This document shows, piece after piece, positions 23,701 to 33,845 of a stretch of 64,000 bases of DNA (positions within the stretch are counted from its first letter, which is position 1; every line of letters begins with the position of its first letter). Source of the DNA: Thozetella sp. PMI_491 (taxonomy: Eukaryota > Ascomycota > Sordariomycetes > Chaetosphaeriales > Chaetosphaeriaceae); contig MU270036.1 of the NCBI GenBank assembly GCA_021432635.1, forward strand, positions 763,645 through 827,644. The letters are read 5' to 3'. The position numbers and the translations under genes were made by a program. The notes under the pieces were generated by a model. It saw only the letters and a program-made list of their open reading frames with translations, ran no database searches and was not told the origin of the DNA.

Positions 23701-25011
23701 TTAGCTGAGGAATACGAACTTGGAAGCCTCGTACGCCGACCAGCAGATGGCAGTACTCGGCATGGTGGTCACCACTCTCGGGCGAACGCCCTTGAAGAAG
23801 CCGCGCAGACCCTCCCGACGGTACAGCAACCGACACCCGGCAGCGAACCCGCTCACGGTCCTTAATTCCGGGTCGGCGGCGTTTCCTCTGGTCTGCAGCA
23901 TAGTCTTGATGACGTCCATTGGTGTGGTAAGAGCCGCCGCAAAGCCGCCGGCCACGGCGCCCGCCATGCAGTGCGTGAAAGGATCGTATTTCTTGGAGGG
24001 ATTCATCGAGGTGGAGATGGATTCGTAGGCAAGGAACTGCAAGGCGGTAAAGGGCACGGTCATGGACAGTGTAGTCGGGTACGAGACGTAGAAGGCGCCC
24101 AGGCCCTCATTCTTGTACACGTACTTGGCGCAGTCAAGCATCGAGCGGTACATCTTTGCCGAGTTATGGATCTGCATCCTCTGTTTGATAACTGATGGGC
24201 TGGTTAGAGGTCGAGCACGGGAGCATCTAGGTCACGGGGAGAGGGACCTACCGTCAAAGGGATTCATCAGAGCGTCGCTGGCGATGGTCGCACAGGCACC
24301 GCTGGTGGCGGCGGCAAGGGGATGGTGGACACCGGCGCGGTTGCCGCCCATGAGGTGCTTGACAGCCTCGTACGTTGCGAAGTAGACGGCATGGGCGGGG
24401 CCTAGGGGTAGGCGGCGTCAGCTCGGCCTGCACAGAGGGACGCCAGCCGCAGTAAGGGGAAGGCAGGAACCGGCAGAAGCATGAGACTCACCGGCGCCTA
24501 TTATGACGCTGGACATGCCACGCCATAAGCTCAGAATTCCCTCGCCACTGGCTATCCGGTATGTGCCCTGAATCACTCCATTGTAGACGGCCGAGGGGGT
24601 CGGGCTAAGGATCTGCATCCGGGTCTAGCCGGCATGAGGAAGCTCGTCGTCAGTGGCCATGCTCATGTTGGATGGGGAAGGAAGGGTTTCGGCATCCGCG
24701 TACCTTTATCGCATCGATCGGGTACATGACAGTGTGTTCCTAAGGTCTGGGTGAGCTTGAGGGGGGGGGGGGGGGTGACCTGGCAGCGATGGACGATCAC
24801 TAACTGCTATTCCTGCGAAGGCCCCTGCTGCCATGTTCTGGAGCAGGGAGAAGTTGGGCGGGAGAGATTCATAGCTGCGGCATACAGGTCAGCAACTGCC
24901 TTCTCGCTCGTCCCGAGGAGAAGGGAGGCGCGCGCGCCGTTTTCCCGCAGCTTGCAGGTCCAACACGTACTCGTACTCTTCTTCCGCGGGCTCGGCATTT
25001 GGCTGGGCCAT
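23701..25011 (-). CDS. MRS4: Mitoferrin, mitochondrial iron carrier Mrs3/Mrs4
   Basis: The protein imports ferrous iron across the inner mitochondrial membrane for haem and Fe-S synthesis. Six exons join in phase: 25011-24971, 24874-24805, 24739-24704, 24624-24492, 24401-24252 and 24191-23701, giving 306 residues. The N-terminus reads EEEYDYESLPPNFSLLQNM after the first join, as expected for fungal Mrs3/4. Each of the three carrier repeats has its signature: PIDAIKTRMQ, PFDVIKQRMQ and PMDVIKTMLQ. The iron-carrier hallmark GPAHAVYFATYE is complete across the fifth join. Exon 3 is only 36 nt and holds the first signature up to its lysine. The intron before it contains a run of 15 G (24761-24775). 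The start ATG at 25011 is the only one in frame. Confidence 0.93.
24761..24775 (+). repeat. Run of 15 G in a mitoferrin intron
   Basis: The run lies in the intron between exons 2 and 3 of the mitoferrin gene, where the transcript reads 15 C about 25 nt before the acceptor. Such runs are prone to length change and can be miscounted by sequencing. Confidence 0.8.
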
Positions 25012-27034
25012 CTGGGCCTCAGCATCCGATGCTCCGCCGTAGGCGTTGTTGGACTGGAGAGCCAGGTTGACGACGTTGGGCAGAGGAGGCGGTGGGTAGG
25101 GTCCAGTGAGCCGAGCGCAGTGCACAACGACGGCCAGGGAGCTGGCTGGCACCAAAGACGAGGGAAAGGCGAGGAAGAGCTGTCCGGATCGAGGATGCGC
25201 GTCCGGCCAACGTCTTTTGCCTCTTTTGCCTCTTCCGCCTCAACCGACGACGAGGGGGGAGATGGCTCTGGGGATCCAATTGCGATTGGCCCAGGTCAAG
25301 ATCGCGTGCGCAAAACAAACCCTGGCAAAAGGCAAGAGCAAAAGGGATGTTGCAGCGTGCGGCCGTGATCTGCGGATGCCGGATGCTTCTTGTGATGGGA
25401 GAGGCTGGCAGCGGGTTGGAGACCTGAATCTCGTTGGTCTCGAATTTTTCTGCGACCAGACCGCTGTCGGACACGGGCCCAGAGGACAGCTGGAGACCTG
25501 CTCAGGCCTGCACGGAAGCGCATCCAAAAGTGGAGCTTGCCGCTCACGTAGGCCGGAGCTTGCTTTGGAGAGGCTCCAAAAAAGAGCTAGCCTTCGTTTA
25601 GTTTTTCCCCCCCCCTTGGCTGCAGGCCCGAAACCCCCGCGTGCGCCGCGTTGGGGCTCGTTGCTCGGCTCGCACTCCTTTTAGTGAGCCAGCGATGCTA
25701 TGTATAATTACTGGGCATACGCTTTCAATGCTTTTTACGCTGTTGCCACCTGAGTCAGTACAGCAACGGCCCGGACTAACAATACAATGCATATATATAT
25801 ATATATGGGTTTTGTCTGCTGTACACGACACAACAGTGCTCGGGTACATCAGTCGGTTGCGCCTACGAAGCTACAGTAGTACTCCGTACTCCATAGATTG
25901 CTATGGACAACTGACTAACGGGCGAGTCCCTCCCGCCCCCCGACCCCTCCCCGAGATCCTGGCTGGACTGGGGGTGGGTTCGCTGGGTTGCAACTGCGCG
26001 CTAGGGAGCAAAAAGATAATGCCGCCGCTAGGCCGCGTTATCAGATCATCAGACAAGCAAGGCGGCTTCGCTCTTCGCTCTTGGCCTTTAGCTCCCCACC
26101 ATGTCTTCTCCTCCGTACACAGTATGGTACATAATACCGCCGTGGTACTCCGCAAGACCCGGGCCAATACAGTGCCTACAGTACCATAATTACCTTACCC
26201 GCTGTAGCTGCGATGGCAGCTTACCTAACGGCAGCTCTCTCGTATATACGACGGCCCCGCCTACCTTGCCAGTCGAGCAAGCACTGGATCGGGCGCTTAT
26301 CACCGTGCCATGCCGCCGTATGCCCGGCCGTCCGACCTTGGCGGCTTTGCGACCTTGCGACCTTGCGAATGCGCTTCTCCGAGGTCCTCGGCACCCGACC
26401 ATGCCCTTGGATACGACACCGTGCGACGGGGCGCCTGTGGCCAGAACGGTCTTGTGCGCGCAGGCCTGGCCTTGGGAAGCCAACACAATTTGATAGGAGC
26501 TATCTGCTTACGACGCACTCCATAGCTGTTGCGCGAGCGTCTATCCCTTTCGTTGCGATCGCTGCGCTGAATTTGCATATTGCTCTCTTCTATGACCTTG
26601 CGACTATGTATCTCCATGGCCGACTCGGCCTTGCCCCTCGGCAATCTGACAGAAGCTTACGGTGGACCCCCGAGATCACCGAGCCACCCCCGTAACGGCC
26701 GGCCATTTCCCGAGGCCTTTGAAGCGCTTCTTCTGCTGCATGCATCAAACGTGACGCAACGGCTGTACAATGAAGGCGTCGGGCACGCCGGCCGGCTCCG
26801 ACAGAATCCCATGTCCAGATTGATGCACTCCTTCGATACCAATGCGATCGGGAGAGTCCGGCTGCGAGGCCACCGATGCTAAATCTCGTAAACCCCCGGC
26901 ACTCTTCCCACGAATTGCCGCCTCCCCGTGCTGATGCTCAAACAAAGTGCAAGAACGCCCGCCTTCCCTGTCCGTTGACAACGCCATTGAACCCTTGACC
27001 TGTGGCATCCAGCACCGGATTCGATCGCCGCCCA
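25012..27034. other. Intergenic mitoferrin promoter and ATG9 3' region
   Basis: Two kilobases. It contains an (AT)8 microsatellite at 25791-25806, TACTCCGTA-type motifs near 25880, and a TTGCGACC tandem at about 26347-26368. Many short frames are open because the region is GC-rich, but none resembles a protein. Confidence 0.5.
25791..25806 (+). repeat. (AT)8 microsatellite
   Basis: Eight AT units in an otherwise GC-rich spacer, about 780 bases upstream of the mitoferrin start. Confidence 0.85.
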
Positions 27035-29909
27035 TCACCTAACCCCTCCCGGCCGCCGGTTCAACTGTGCCTGGTTGAACTGGCGAATCATGGTTACGAC
27101 CCCGGCATCCGGGCCCTCGTGGCCCACTCCGCTGTTCTCCCGGCTGAGGTTCTTTGTCGGCGATGTCTGCCACGCCGACTCGTCGAGATTGCCTCCACTC
27201 TCGTACACCTCCTCCTCCTCAGGTTGCGTGCCGCCGTCGCCCTCGTTCGCACCATCTTCGAGGGACTCCTCGATGATACCCCCGCTGCCTTGATATGCGC
27301 CCCGTTGCCGCGGCCTGTGCGTGCTCTTGCTGCCGAACCCGGTGGACGCCGGCTGGTGGCGCGCATCCAGCAGAACCGATGCCATGGGGGAGGGCTGAGG
27401 AACTGGCCCGAAATGCGGTCCTCTAGCCGGCCCGGCCCGATTCCTGGCCCGGTCGGAGCGCCCCACGCGCGATGCTGCCAGGTCCGCAGCGGCTGCGAGC
27501 CCGAGACCCGGAGAGGCCAGGCCGGGCCAAGCAGGGGGTGGATGAAACTGGTGTCGCACCGCCGGCAACAGGTGGCCGGGCACCCCAGGCCTCGGATTCA
27601 AAGCGTAGTTTCCGTAGATGTCCATGAAACCATGGTACGATGCCTCCATCTTGCCGTGCTTGGTCGCATAGTAGTCGTCGCGCACGTCGGCTCGGTCCGC
27701 CGACGGCTTGGAGTTACCGGCTCCTTTGGAAAAGTCGAACTCGGCGAACGTACAGACGTAGCCCAGGCCGTCGACGTGGATGGTAAATTCTCGGAAGAAG
27801 TCGACGATCTGATCACTTGACTTGGGCAGACTCGCAAGGAGGACGAACGGCGTCGTAAGGATGCTGAGGATTTCTTCCAAGAAGATGACCAGCTTGATCT
27901 CGTACAGTTCCGAGAATTCCTTCTTCACGTCATAGCTATGTAGCCTCCCCTTCCAGTGGTCCGGGCAGTAGCGTGTATAGTTGATGACGCTCTGTAGCGC
28001 AAACTCGGGGTCAAAGACATTGTTCTCCTCCGACACAGTCTTGTGGGCAAAGGCCCAGATGCCACCAAAAACACCCAGGTAGAACAGAACCGTCCGGTCG
28101 TGGGTGATCTCGAAAGTGAGGAACATCTCAGGGTCCACGAACGAGATGATTGCCAGCACGGTCGCGAGGGATCCCGTGATGAATGCCACGGTACGGGCTA
28201 CCATTTCAGTTTTGAGTTTGGGGAACTGGTCTATGTAGTGAGCCGCATACGGGTGTGACAGGTTGAGCCGCTCCTGGAACAGGTGAGGAAGTTCGTTGAA
28301 CTCTCTGAATTTCCACTCGGCCAAGGGTATGTATGTACGGGAGCTCAGCGCGGATGGGTTCTTTTGGTATTCCTAGGTGCCACAGTGAGTTAGCCATTCC
28401 AGGGAGAGAGAGAAGGGGGGGGGGTCGCCAGAGCTTCTCAGCTCCTTAGGATGGAGGGAGGGTCTTACGTTGTAATAAGTGAGAAAGTAGACGATGACAA
28501 GATAGGCGGTGACAAAGGGTGAAAGGATGAGCATCATGACGCCGGCGAAAACGAATCTCGCCCGAAGCTTGGCGCTCAGTTCGCGGCGGCGGTCAGACTT
28601 GAGAAACTCTTGGTTGACTTGGCCCAGTTCATCAAAGACGAAGTCGAGGATGCTGAACATGAGACACCACTCCAAGGTCCGGGAGAAAAGCTGGCGGTGC
28701 CGCAGAAAAGGGAGAGGGATGGACAGATTCAGGATGTCCTTGTTGAAAAGGGCAATCAGATAGTTTTCGCGCCGCATCAGTCGGTTGGCAATATCAGAGG
28801 CATCTAGCCTCTCTTTGGACTGGCTCCCTAGGAACTTGCGCTGAGCAGGCGTCAACGAGATGGCCGTCTTAGGGTTCTGGTCTCGGAGCGCCATGATACG
28901 AGCGACAATGTCCTGCCACGTCACTGTCTGCATGTCTTCCTCTGGGATGTTGAGAAGGTGCACGTAGAAGTCTCGCGCGTGGAAGAGGCGGCGAAGGTCC
29001 AATAAGTATTGTATAGACTTCCAGATGAAGTAAAAGGCAAAGAGCCAAAGACCGAGGTTCCAGAGCCCCGACATCTTGGTGGTACACCTAGGAATCAGTA
29101 TCTGGGAAAGTGACTGGCTGCCACGAAGCTTGCCGTAGTCGACACACTGCGTCAGGAAAGTCAAGAAGAGAGCCACGAAAGCGACGTTGCTGGGCGAAAG
29201 ATGTCAGAATGCAGACTTGGCGCGGCCAAGACCCTACCGTGGGGGTAGGAAATGACAGTGCTCACATCAAGTGTAGGGCGCGTTCCAAGAGGATGCACCA
29301 GATTCCGTTTCCCTGGTAGTAGTCGTAGATGTCCTGGATAAAGTTGTCGAGGTTCGAGACGTTAGCCCAGCGCCACTCAGCTTTCTGCTTCGCGCTCCCA
29401 TACAGAACTCCACCAGAAAAGACGTTCGGCGCCCGGGCGTCTCCCCGCGGTGCCTGAAAGGCGTCGTCGTGGTGCAGCTTCTGGTGGCGCTGGGCCGCCT
29501 CCCAGTGAGTGTGTGACGTCCCTGTCGAGGGCCCCGGAACTGAGCGCGACCGGTGGGGATCTAACACGCTGTGAGGTTGCCCAGGCGGGTGCCTCTCGTG
29601 GGGCTCGACGAGTAGTGAGGCTGGCACATCGTTATCGGCATCGTCGTCGGGCATCGGCCACCTGGACCCGGCGCCGCGGGCGGGTTGGTGGCGGGCTGTA
29701 GACGCATCGAGGGTGGCTCGGCTGTCGTCGCCTGCGAGCCCCTCGGCGTGCTCGAGATCATACTCATGAAAGTGGTGGTTGAAGTTCTCCTCATCTAGCA
29801 AACCGCCACGGTCATCGAGGTCCCCGTCGGTGTCACGAGCTCTGAGCTCGTCATAGAAGGAACGGCCCCTTCCCGACGGCATCAGCCTCGAGAAGACATT
29901 CGAGGACAT
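27035..29909 (-). CDS. ATG9: Autophagy scramblase Atg9
   Basis: Atg9 is the integral membrane protein whose vesicles seed the phagophore and which moves lipids between leaflets. Exons 29909-29266, 29189-28469 and 28372-27035 join in phase (introns 76 and 96 nt) to 900 residues. The acidic, disordered N-terminus (about 200 residues) ends in the conserved NLDNFIQDIYDYYQGNGIWCILLERALHL. The core has CVDYGKL, LIPRCTTKMSGLW, the re-entrant and membrane segments, NPSALSSRTYIPLAEWKFREFNEL across the last join, and RYCPDHWKGR. The tail has SSYHGF-like EASYHGFMDIY, QFHPPP and SPMASVLLD motifs typical of filamentous fungi. It is divergent from COG6, with a 16-codon uORF ending 19 nt before the start. 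Confidence 0.96.
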
Positions 29910-29928
29910 TTCGGAAGTTTCGGCGGGG

Positions 29929-29979
29929 TTAATCGATGATTAGGGCGAGGCTTTCCAGGCCAAAGATCCGACGTTGCAT
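29929..29979 (-). promoter_or_regulatory. uORF in the ATG9 leader (16 codons)
   Basis: An ATG at 29979 (minus strand, context ccggccATGc) opens 16 codons and stops at TAA 29931-29929, 19 nt before the ATG9 start. It would limit ATG9 translation if it lies in the mRNA, which needs transcript data. Confidence 0.45.
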
Positions 29980-30830
29980 GGCCGGGTGCGGCCGCGAAAG
30001 GGATCGGCGTAAGGAGGGGAGGGAGGAACTGCTCGCAAGTCCGACCGTCAGCTCTTATTGTCTATTTCTTTCCCTCGGCGTTCTATACGATGCGTGCGAG
30101 ACGGCGCGGCGCGGCAGGGGCTCGCGAGAGATGGCGACGATGCGTGCTGGGCAGGCGTGGGGCGGATTCGGGAATTGCCCACGCGGGCAAAAGGATAAGA
30201 GGACAGAGTGTGTGTGAATCCGATGCAAGACTTGCCTTGTTATATCTTGTGTTGAAGAGTCATCAGGTCGCGTGCTGCCGGGACTCGGTGCGGCCACGAG
30301 GGAGCCTGCTAGGTCACAGTACGTTTGGTTGGGGGTAGCGGCTCCTAGCTATGACGCCACGCGCGGCTGACAGCGTGCACTACCAACCGACGGTTACCTC
30401 CGTACTGGTTGGTGGTGGCAGTAATCAGGCGGTGTGCTCCGAAATGGGTCCTGCCAGAAACCAAACCCACCACCTGACAGCTGTGCACATTGCTAGCTTA
30501 CCTACTGTATGTGCTTGGGGTGGAGGGTGGGTATTATTATGTACGATACTGCACAGTGGCTTCGTCCTCACATACAGTACCTTGCCAACTTACCTAGTCG
30601 TTACCGGCACCGAGCCCGAGCCAGTAACAACATCCGGCGACTTGATCCACATCTAGGTAATCTAGGTTCTTCCCGTTAAGATTGACACTGCGGCTTCTGT
30701 CCCTCTTTTTTTTCCCCTCTGCTTTCGGCGGTTCTATCCCAATTCTCCAAGCAGAGTACGAGGCACGGACCAGTGGGGCTACATACTATTGTCGACTTGG
30801 CTGCTTGCGATATACTCTGTTGTGTGTGCC

Positions 30831-30860
30831 ATGCAACTAATGCTCACTCGTCCTGACTGA
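30831..30860 (+). promoter_or_regulatory. uORF in the COG6 leader (9 codons)
   Basis: An ATG at 30831 opens nine codons ending in TGA at 30858-30860, 15 nt before the COG6 start. Whether it is transcribed is not known. Confidence 0.45.
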
Positions 30861-30875
30861 GCGCCGGCACCAACC

Positions 30876-33032
30876 ATGACTTCTGGCCTGCCGCCTGCCC
30901 CGAGGGCACTCCCGCTCCTGGCGAGTGACGGCCGCAATCCCGCCGGAGCGGGAGCGGCACCCTCATCGGCTTCGGCCTCGACACCGCCCACGCCGTCAAC
31001 ACCGGCCGGTGCCAGGGCGGGCTTCAACCCCCTGTCCTCCAAGGTCACTACCGTGCTCTCGGCTTCCTATGCTGACTCGGAGTTCCGTGAGGCCCTCGGC
31101 CAGCTCGGCCACAGACGTGTGCAGAACACGGCGGAAACCAGACGCCAGCTGCGGCTTGACCTTCAGCGGGAGGTCATTGAGAGCAACGGCGACATCATCG
31201 CCGAGTTCGGCAAGGTTGCCGACCAATTGCGGCGCATTGGCAACACCATCGAGGCTCTGAACCAGAGCTACACGGACATACGGACCCAGATCACGGCCGC
31301 CCATGCGGCTACCGGCCCGGTGCTACAGGAGGCCTCGTCCCTGATCGCCCAGAAGCGCCAGGTCGAAGCGAAGCAGGAGCTGCTCAAGGCCTTTAGCGCA
31401 AAATTCGTCCTTTCCGACGACGAGGTTGCCGCCCTCGCACTAGCCTCGGAGCCTGTCGATGATCGCTTCTTCGCCGCCCTGTCCAAGGCCAAGAGGATCA
31501 CCAAAGACTGCGAGCTACTGCTGGGTTTCGAGAACCAGACGCTCGGCCTGGAGATTATGGAGCAAACTACCAAGCACCTCAACGCCGCCTTCCAGAGGCT
31601 CTATAGATGGATACAGCGGGAATTCAAGGCTCTCAACCTCGAGAATCCCCAGCTAGGCTCTGCCATCCGACACGCCCTCCGCGTGCTCGCTGAGCGGCCG
31701 ACCCTCTTCCAAAACTGCCTAGACTTCTTTGCGGAAGCGCGCGAGCACATTCTGTCGGATTCATTTTACACTGCTTTGACGGGCAGCTCGTCCGCGGGAG
31801 GCGAAGATCCAGCCGTCAAGCCCATCGAGCTGGCCGCCCACGACCCGCTGAGGTACGCCGGGGACATGCTCGCCTGGGCTCACTCCGCCGCAGTCGGTGA
31901 GCGGGAGGCTCTCGAGGTCTTGTTCGTGTCTGATGGCGACGAAATCGCCAAGGGCATCCAGGCCGGCCGTGACAATCAGGTCTGGCGCCTGGTTGCCGAG
32001 GAGGGCGATGAGTCTACCGATTTCGACCCCGTGACGGCGCTGAACGAGCTGGTAGACCGCGATATGTCAGGCGCCGCCCGCATCCTCCGCCAGCGGGTCG
32101 AACAGGTCATCCAGGCCAACGAGGACACCATTTTGGCCTACAAGCTAGCCAACCTTCTTGGATTCTACAAGGTCACGTTCTCCAAGCTCCTTGGAAACGG
32201 ATCGGTCCTTGTCGAGTCGCTGAGCGCGCTGGAAACGGAGGCGTTGCGGCAGTTCCGATCGCTCATGCGGGATCACATCGCCACCCTTCAAGGTGACTTC
32301 CAGCATACTCCAGCCGATCTGAGCTCGCCCGACTTCCTCCAGGATGCGCTAGAGCAGCTGACCGCCATAATGAAGACTTATGAGACTTCCTTCACGTCTT
32401 CGAGCGACGCTGAGGCAGACTTCCAACCCATCCTTTCCGAAGCCCTAGATCCGTTCTTGTCGGGCTGTGAGAACATGGCCGGAACCCTTGGAGCGCCGTC
32501 CGACTCCATCTTCCTCATCAACTGCCTGGTTGCGGCTAAAGCGGCGCTTTCTCCCTACAGTTTCACCGAACGGCGAGCCGTTCGAATCGACGACGTGGTA
32601 GAGCAGGAGTCCCGCAAGCTTGCAGAGAGCCAATACCGCTTCTTCAGGGTCGCATCTGGCTTGGACTCTCTCATAGCGTCTCTAGCGCCTCTAAAAGCTA
32701 CCAAAGCAGGCGTCGAGGAGATGCTCTCGCTAGACTCAGTGCAGCCATTGGCGCTCACACAGGCTAGCCAGACGCTGGATGACTTTCTTCCCTCAGCGCT
32801 CATGGACGGCATGGAAAAGGTCAAACACCTGCAGAGTCCCAAGCTCGCAGGAGATATCACCGAGAAGGCTGCAGAACGATTCTACGTAGACTTTGAGCAC
32901 GTTGAGGAAATGCTGATGCTGGCGGATGAGCTGGCACAGCAGGCGGCCGAAGGGATGGAGGAGGCTGAGATCCAAAGCCTACGTGCCCTCTTCCCCAGGA
33001 CCACGGGGGAGATCCGGGTGCTGCTATCTTAG
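30876..33032 (+). CDS. COG6: Conserved oligomeric Golgi complex subunit 6
   Basis: Cog6 belongs to lobe B of the COG tethering complex, which returns Golgi enzymes in COPI vesicles. A single exon encodes 718 residues, with no intron signals needed. After a low-complexity Pro/Ala/Ser start (about 45 residues) comes the family N-terminus [24 protein letters not shown], then [20 protein letters not shown] and a coiled-coil region, [19 protein letters not shown], and the helical C-terminal half with [20 protein letters not shown]. The length fits the family. The start at 30876 (accaaccATGa) follows a nine-codon uORF. The COG complex has been linked to Atg9 trafficking in yeast, which makes its divergent neighbour notable. 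Confidence 0.95.
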   Translation: MTSGLPPAPRALPLLASDGRNPAGAGAAPSSASASTPPTPSTPAGARAGFNPLSSKVTTVLSASYADSEFREALGQLGHRRVQNTAETRRQLRLDLQREVIESNGDIIAEFGKVADQLRRIGNTIEALNQSYTDIRTQITAAHAATGPVLQEASSLIAQKRQVEAKQELLKAFSAKFVLSDDEVAALALASEPVDDRFFAALSKAKRITKDCELLLGFENQTLGLEIMEQTTKHLNAAFQRLYRWIQREFKALNLENPQLGSAIRHALRVLAERPTLFQNCLDFFAEAREHILSDSFYTALTGSSSAGGEDPAVKPIELAAHDPLRYAGDMLAWAHSAAVGEREALEVLFVSDGDEIAKGIQAGRDNQVWRLVAEEGDESTDFDPVTALNELVDRDMSGAARILRQRVEQVIQANEDTILAYKLANLLGFYKVTFSKLLGNGSVLVESLSALETEALRQFRSLMRDHIATLQGDFQHTPADLSSPDFLQDALEQLTAIMKTYETSFTSSSDAEADFQPILSEALDPFLSGCENMAGTLGAPSDSIFLINCLVAAKAALSPYSFTERRAVRIDDVVEQESRKLAESQYRFFRVASGLDSLIASLAPLKATKAGVEEMLSLDSVQPLALTQASQTLDDFLPSALMDGMEKVKHLQSPKLAGDITEKAAERFYVDFEHVEEMLMLADELAQQAAEGMEEAEIQSLRALFPRTTGEIRVLLS

Positions 33033-33845
33033 GATCAAGTAGGCAGAGGGGAGGGAAGAGGCGGGAAAGTCCCTTACGCTTTAAGGGAGAGGGAGGCGCA
33101 TAGCAGCCCACACTCGCCGCAACCCGTAGCACATGTCATCACAATTTAGAGGGGTAGGAGAGGGTCAGCAGCCCGTGTTGTTTCCCTCCAGTGCCAAGTT
33201 GCTTCCGCCCTTCAAAGGCGCTCCCTCGAAGTGCTCTCATTTTGGGGAGGGAGATGCTTTTTTCTTTATCTACAGCCCTAGGCGTGCACAGCTGCTGAGG
33301 ACTGCGTTGGACGCTACAAGGCAGGCAGTCTGGCCATGAGATCCTGACATGAGGCGAGTGGTTGCGTTCCGCAGTACCCACTAGAACAACGCTCCACCGA
33401 GTTTACTGAGTCTCGGGCGTGCGGGGCGGCTGGTGCAGATTGTACGGCCCTGGACAGCCGGCCATTGCGCCTGGCAGCGGGCAGCTGCAGGCCGGCCCAG
33501 GCGGCCCAGGCGGTCCACCTACCCCGCCAAGCGGTAACAGCCCACAGACCCCTACGTCACTCTTGGTCTTAGAAGCGGTGCACAGGCAGCGCCACAGGCC
33601 ATGCCCGAACAACCGCCGGAACCTGTACCTCGTGTGAAGGGCGAGCGCGGCAGCCGTTCCACACGACATATTCGAGCCTTAGACCGACCAGACCAAGGAC
33701 GACGACGACAACAAGGACATCATCATCTGCGAGCTGCCCCTTCCCCCGCCTGACTTGCGATCCCTCCCCGCGCGTCACCGCCCGCTGGTCGAACTGCTGC
33801 GTCATGTACGCCGCATCCTGCGCATAGCCAACATTTCAGAGCACC
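33033..33845. other. Intergenic COG6 to AAA ATPase gene
   Basis: Contains the COG6 3' region and the promoter of the next gene. A seven-codon uORF at 33804-33827 ends 18 nt before the start codon. Nothing else is supported. Confidence 0.55.
33804..33827 (+). promoter_or_regulatory. uORF in the AAA ATPase leader (7 codons)
   Basis: ATG at 33804, stop TAG at 33825-33827, 18 nt before the main ATG at 33846. Its position relative to the cap site is unknown. Confidence 0.4.

Larger units (their letters stand above)
29910..30875. other. Divergent promoter ATG9/COG6
   Basis: These 966 bases serve two genes that work in the same trafficking route. Each side carries a short uORF close to the start codon (29929-29979 and 30831-30860). 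A T-rich tract lies at about 30703-30715. No other gene is seen. Confidence 0.6.
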
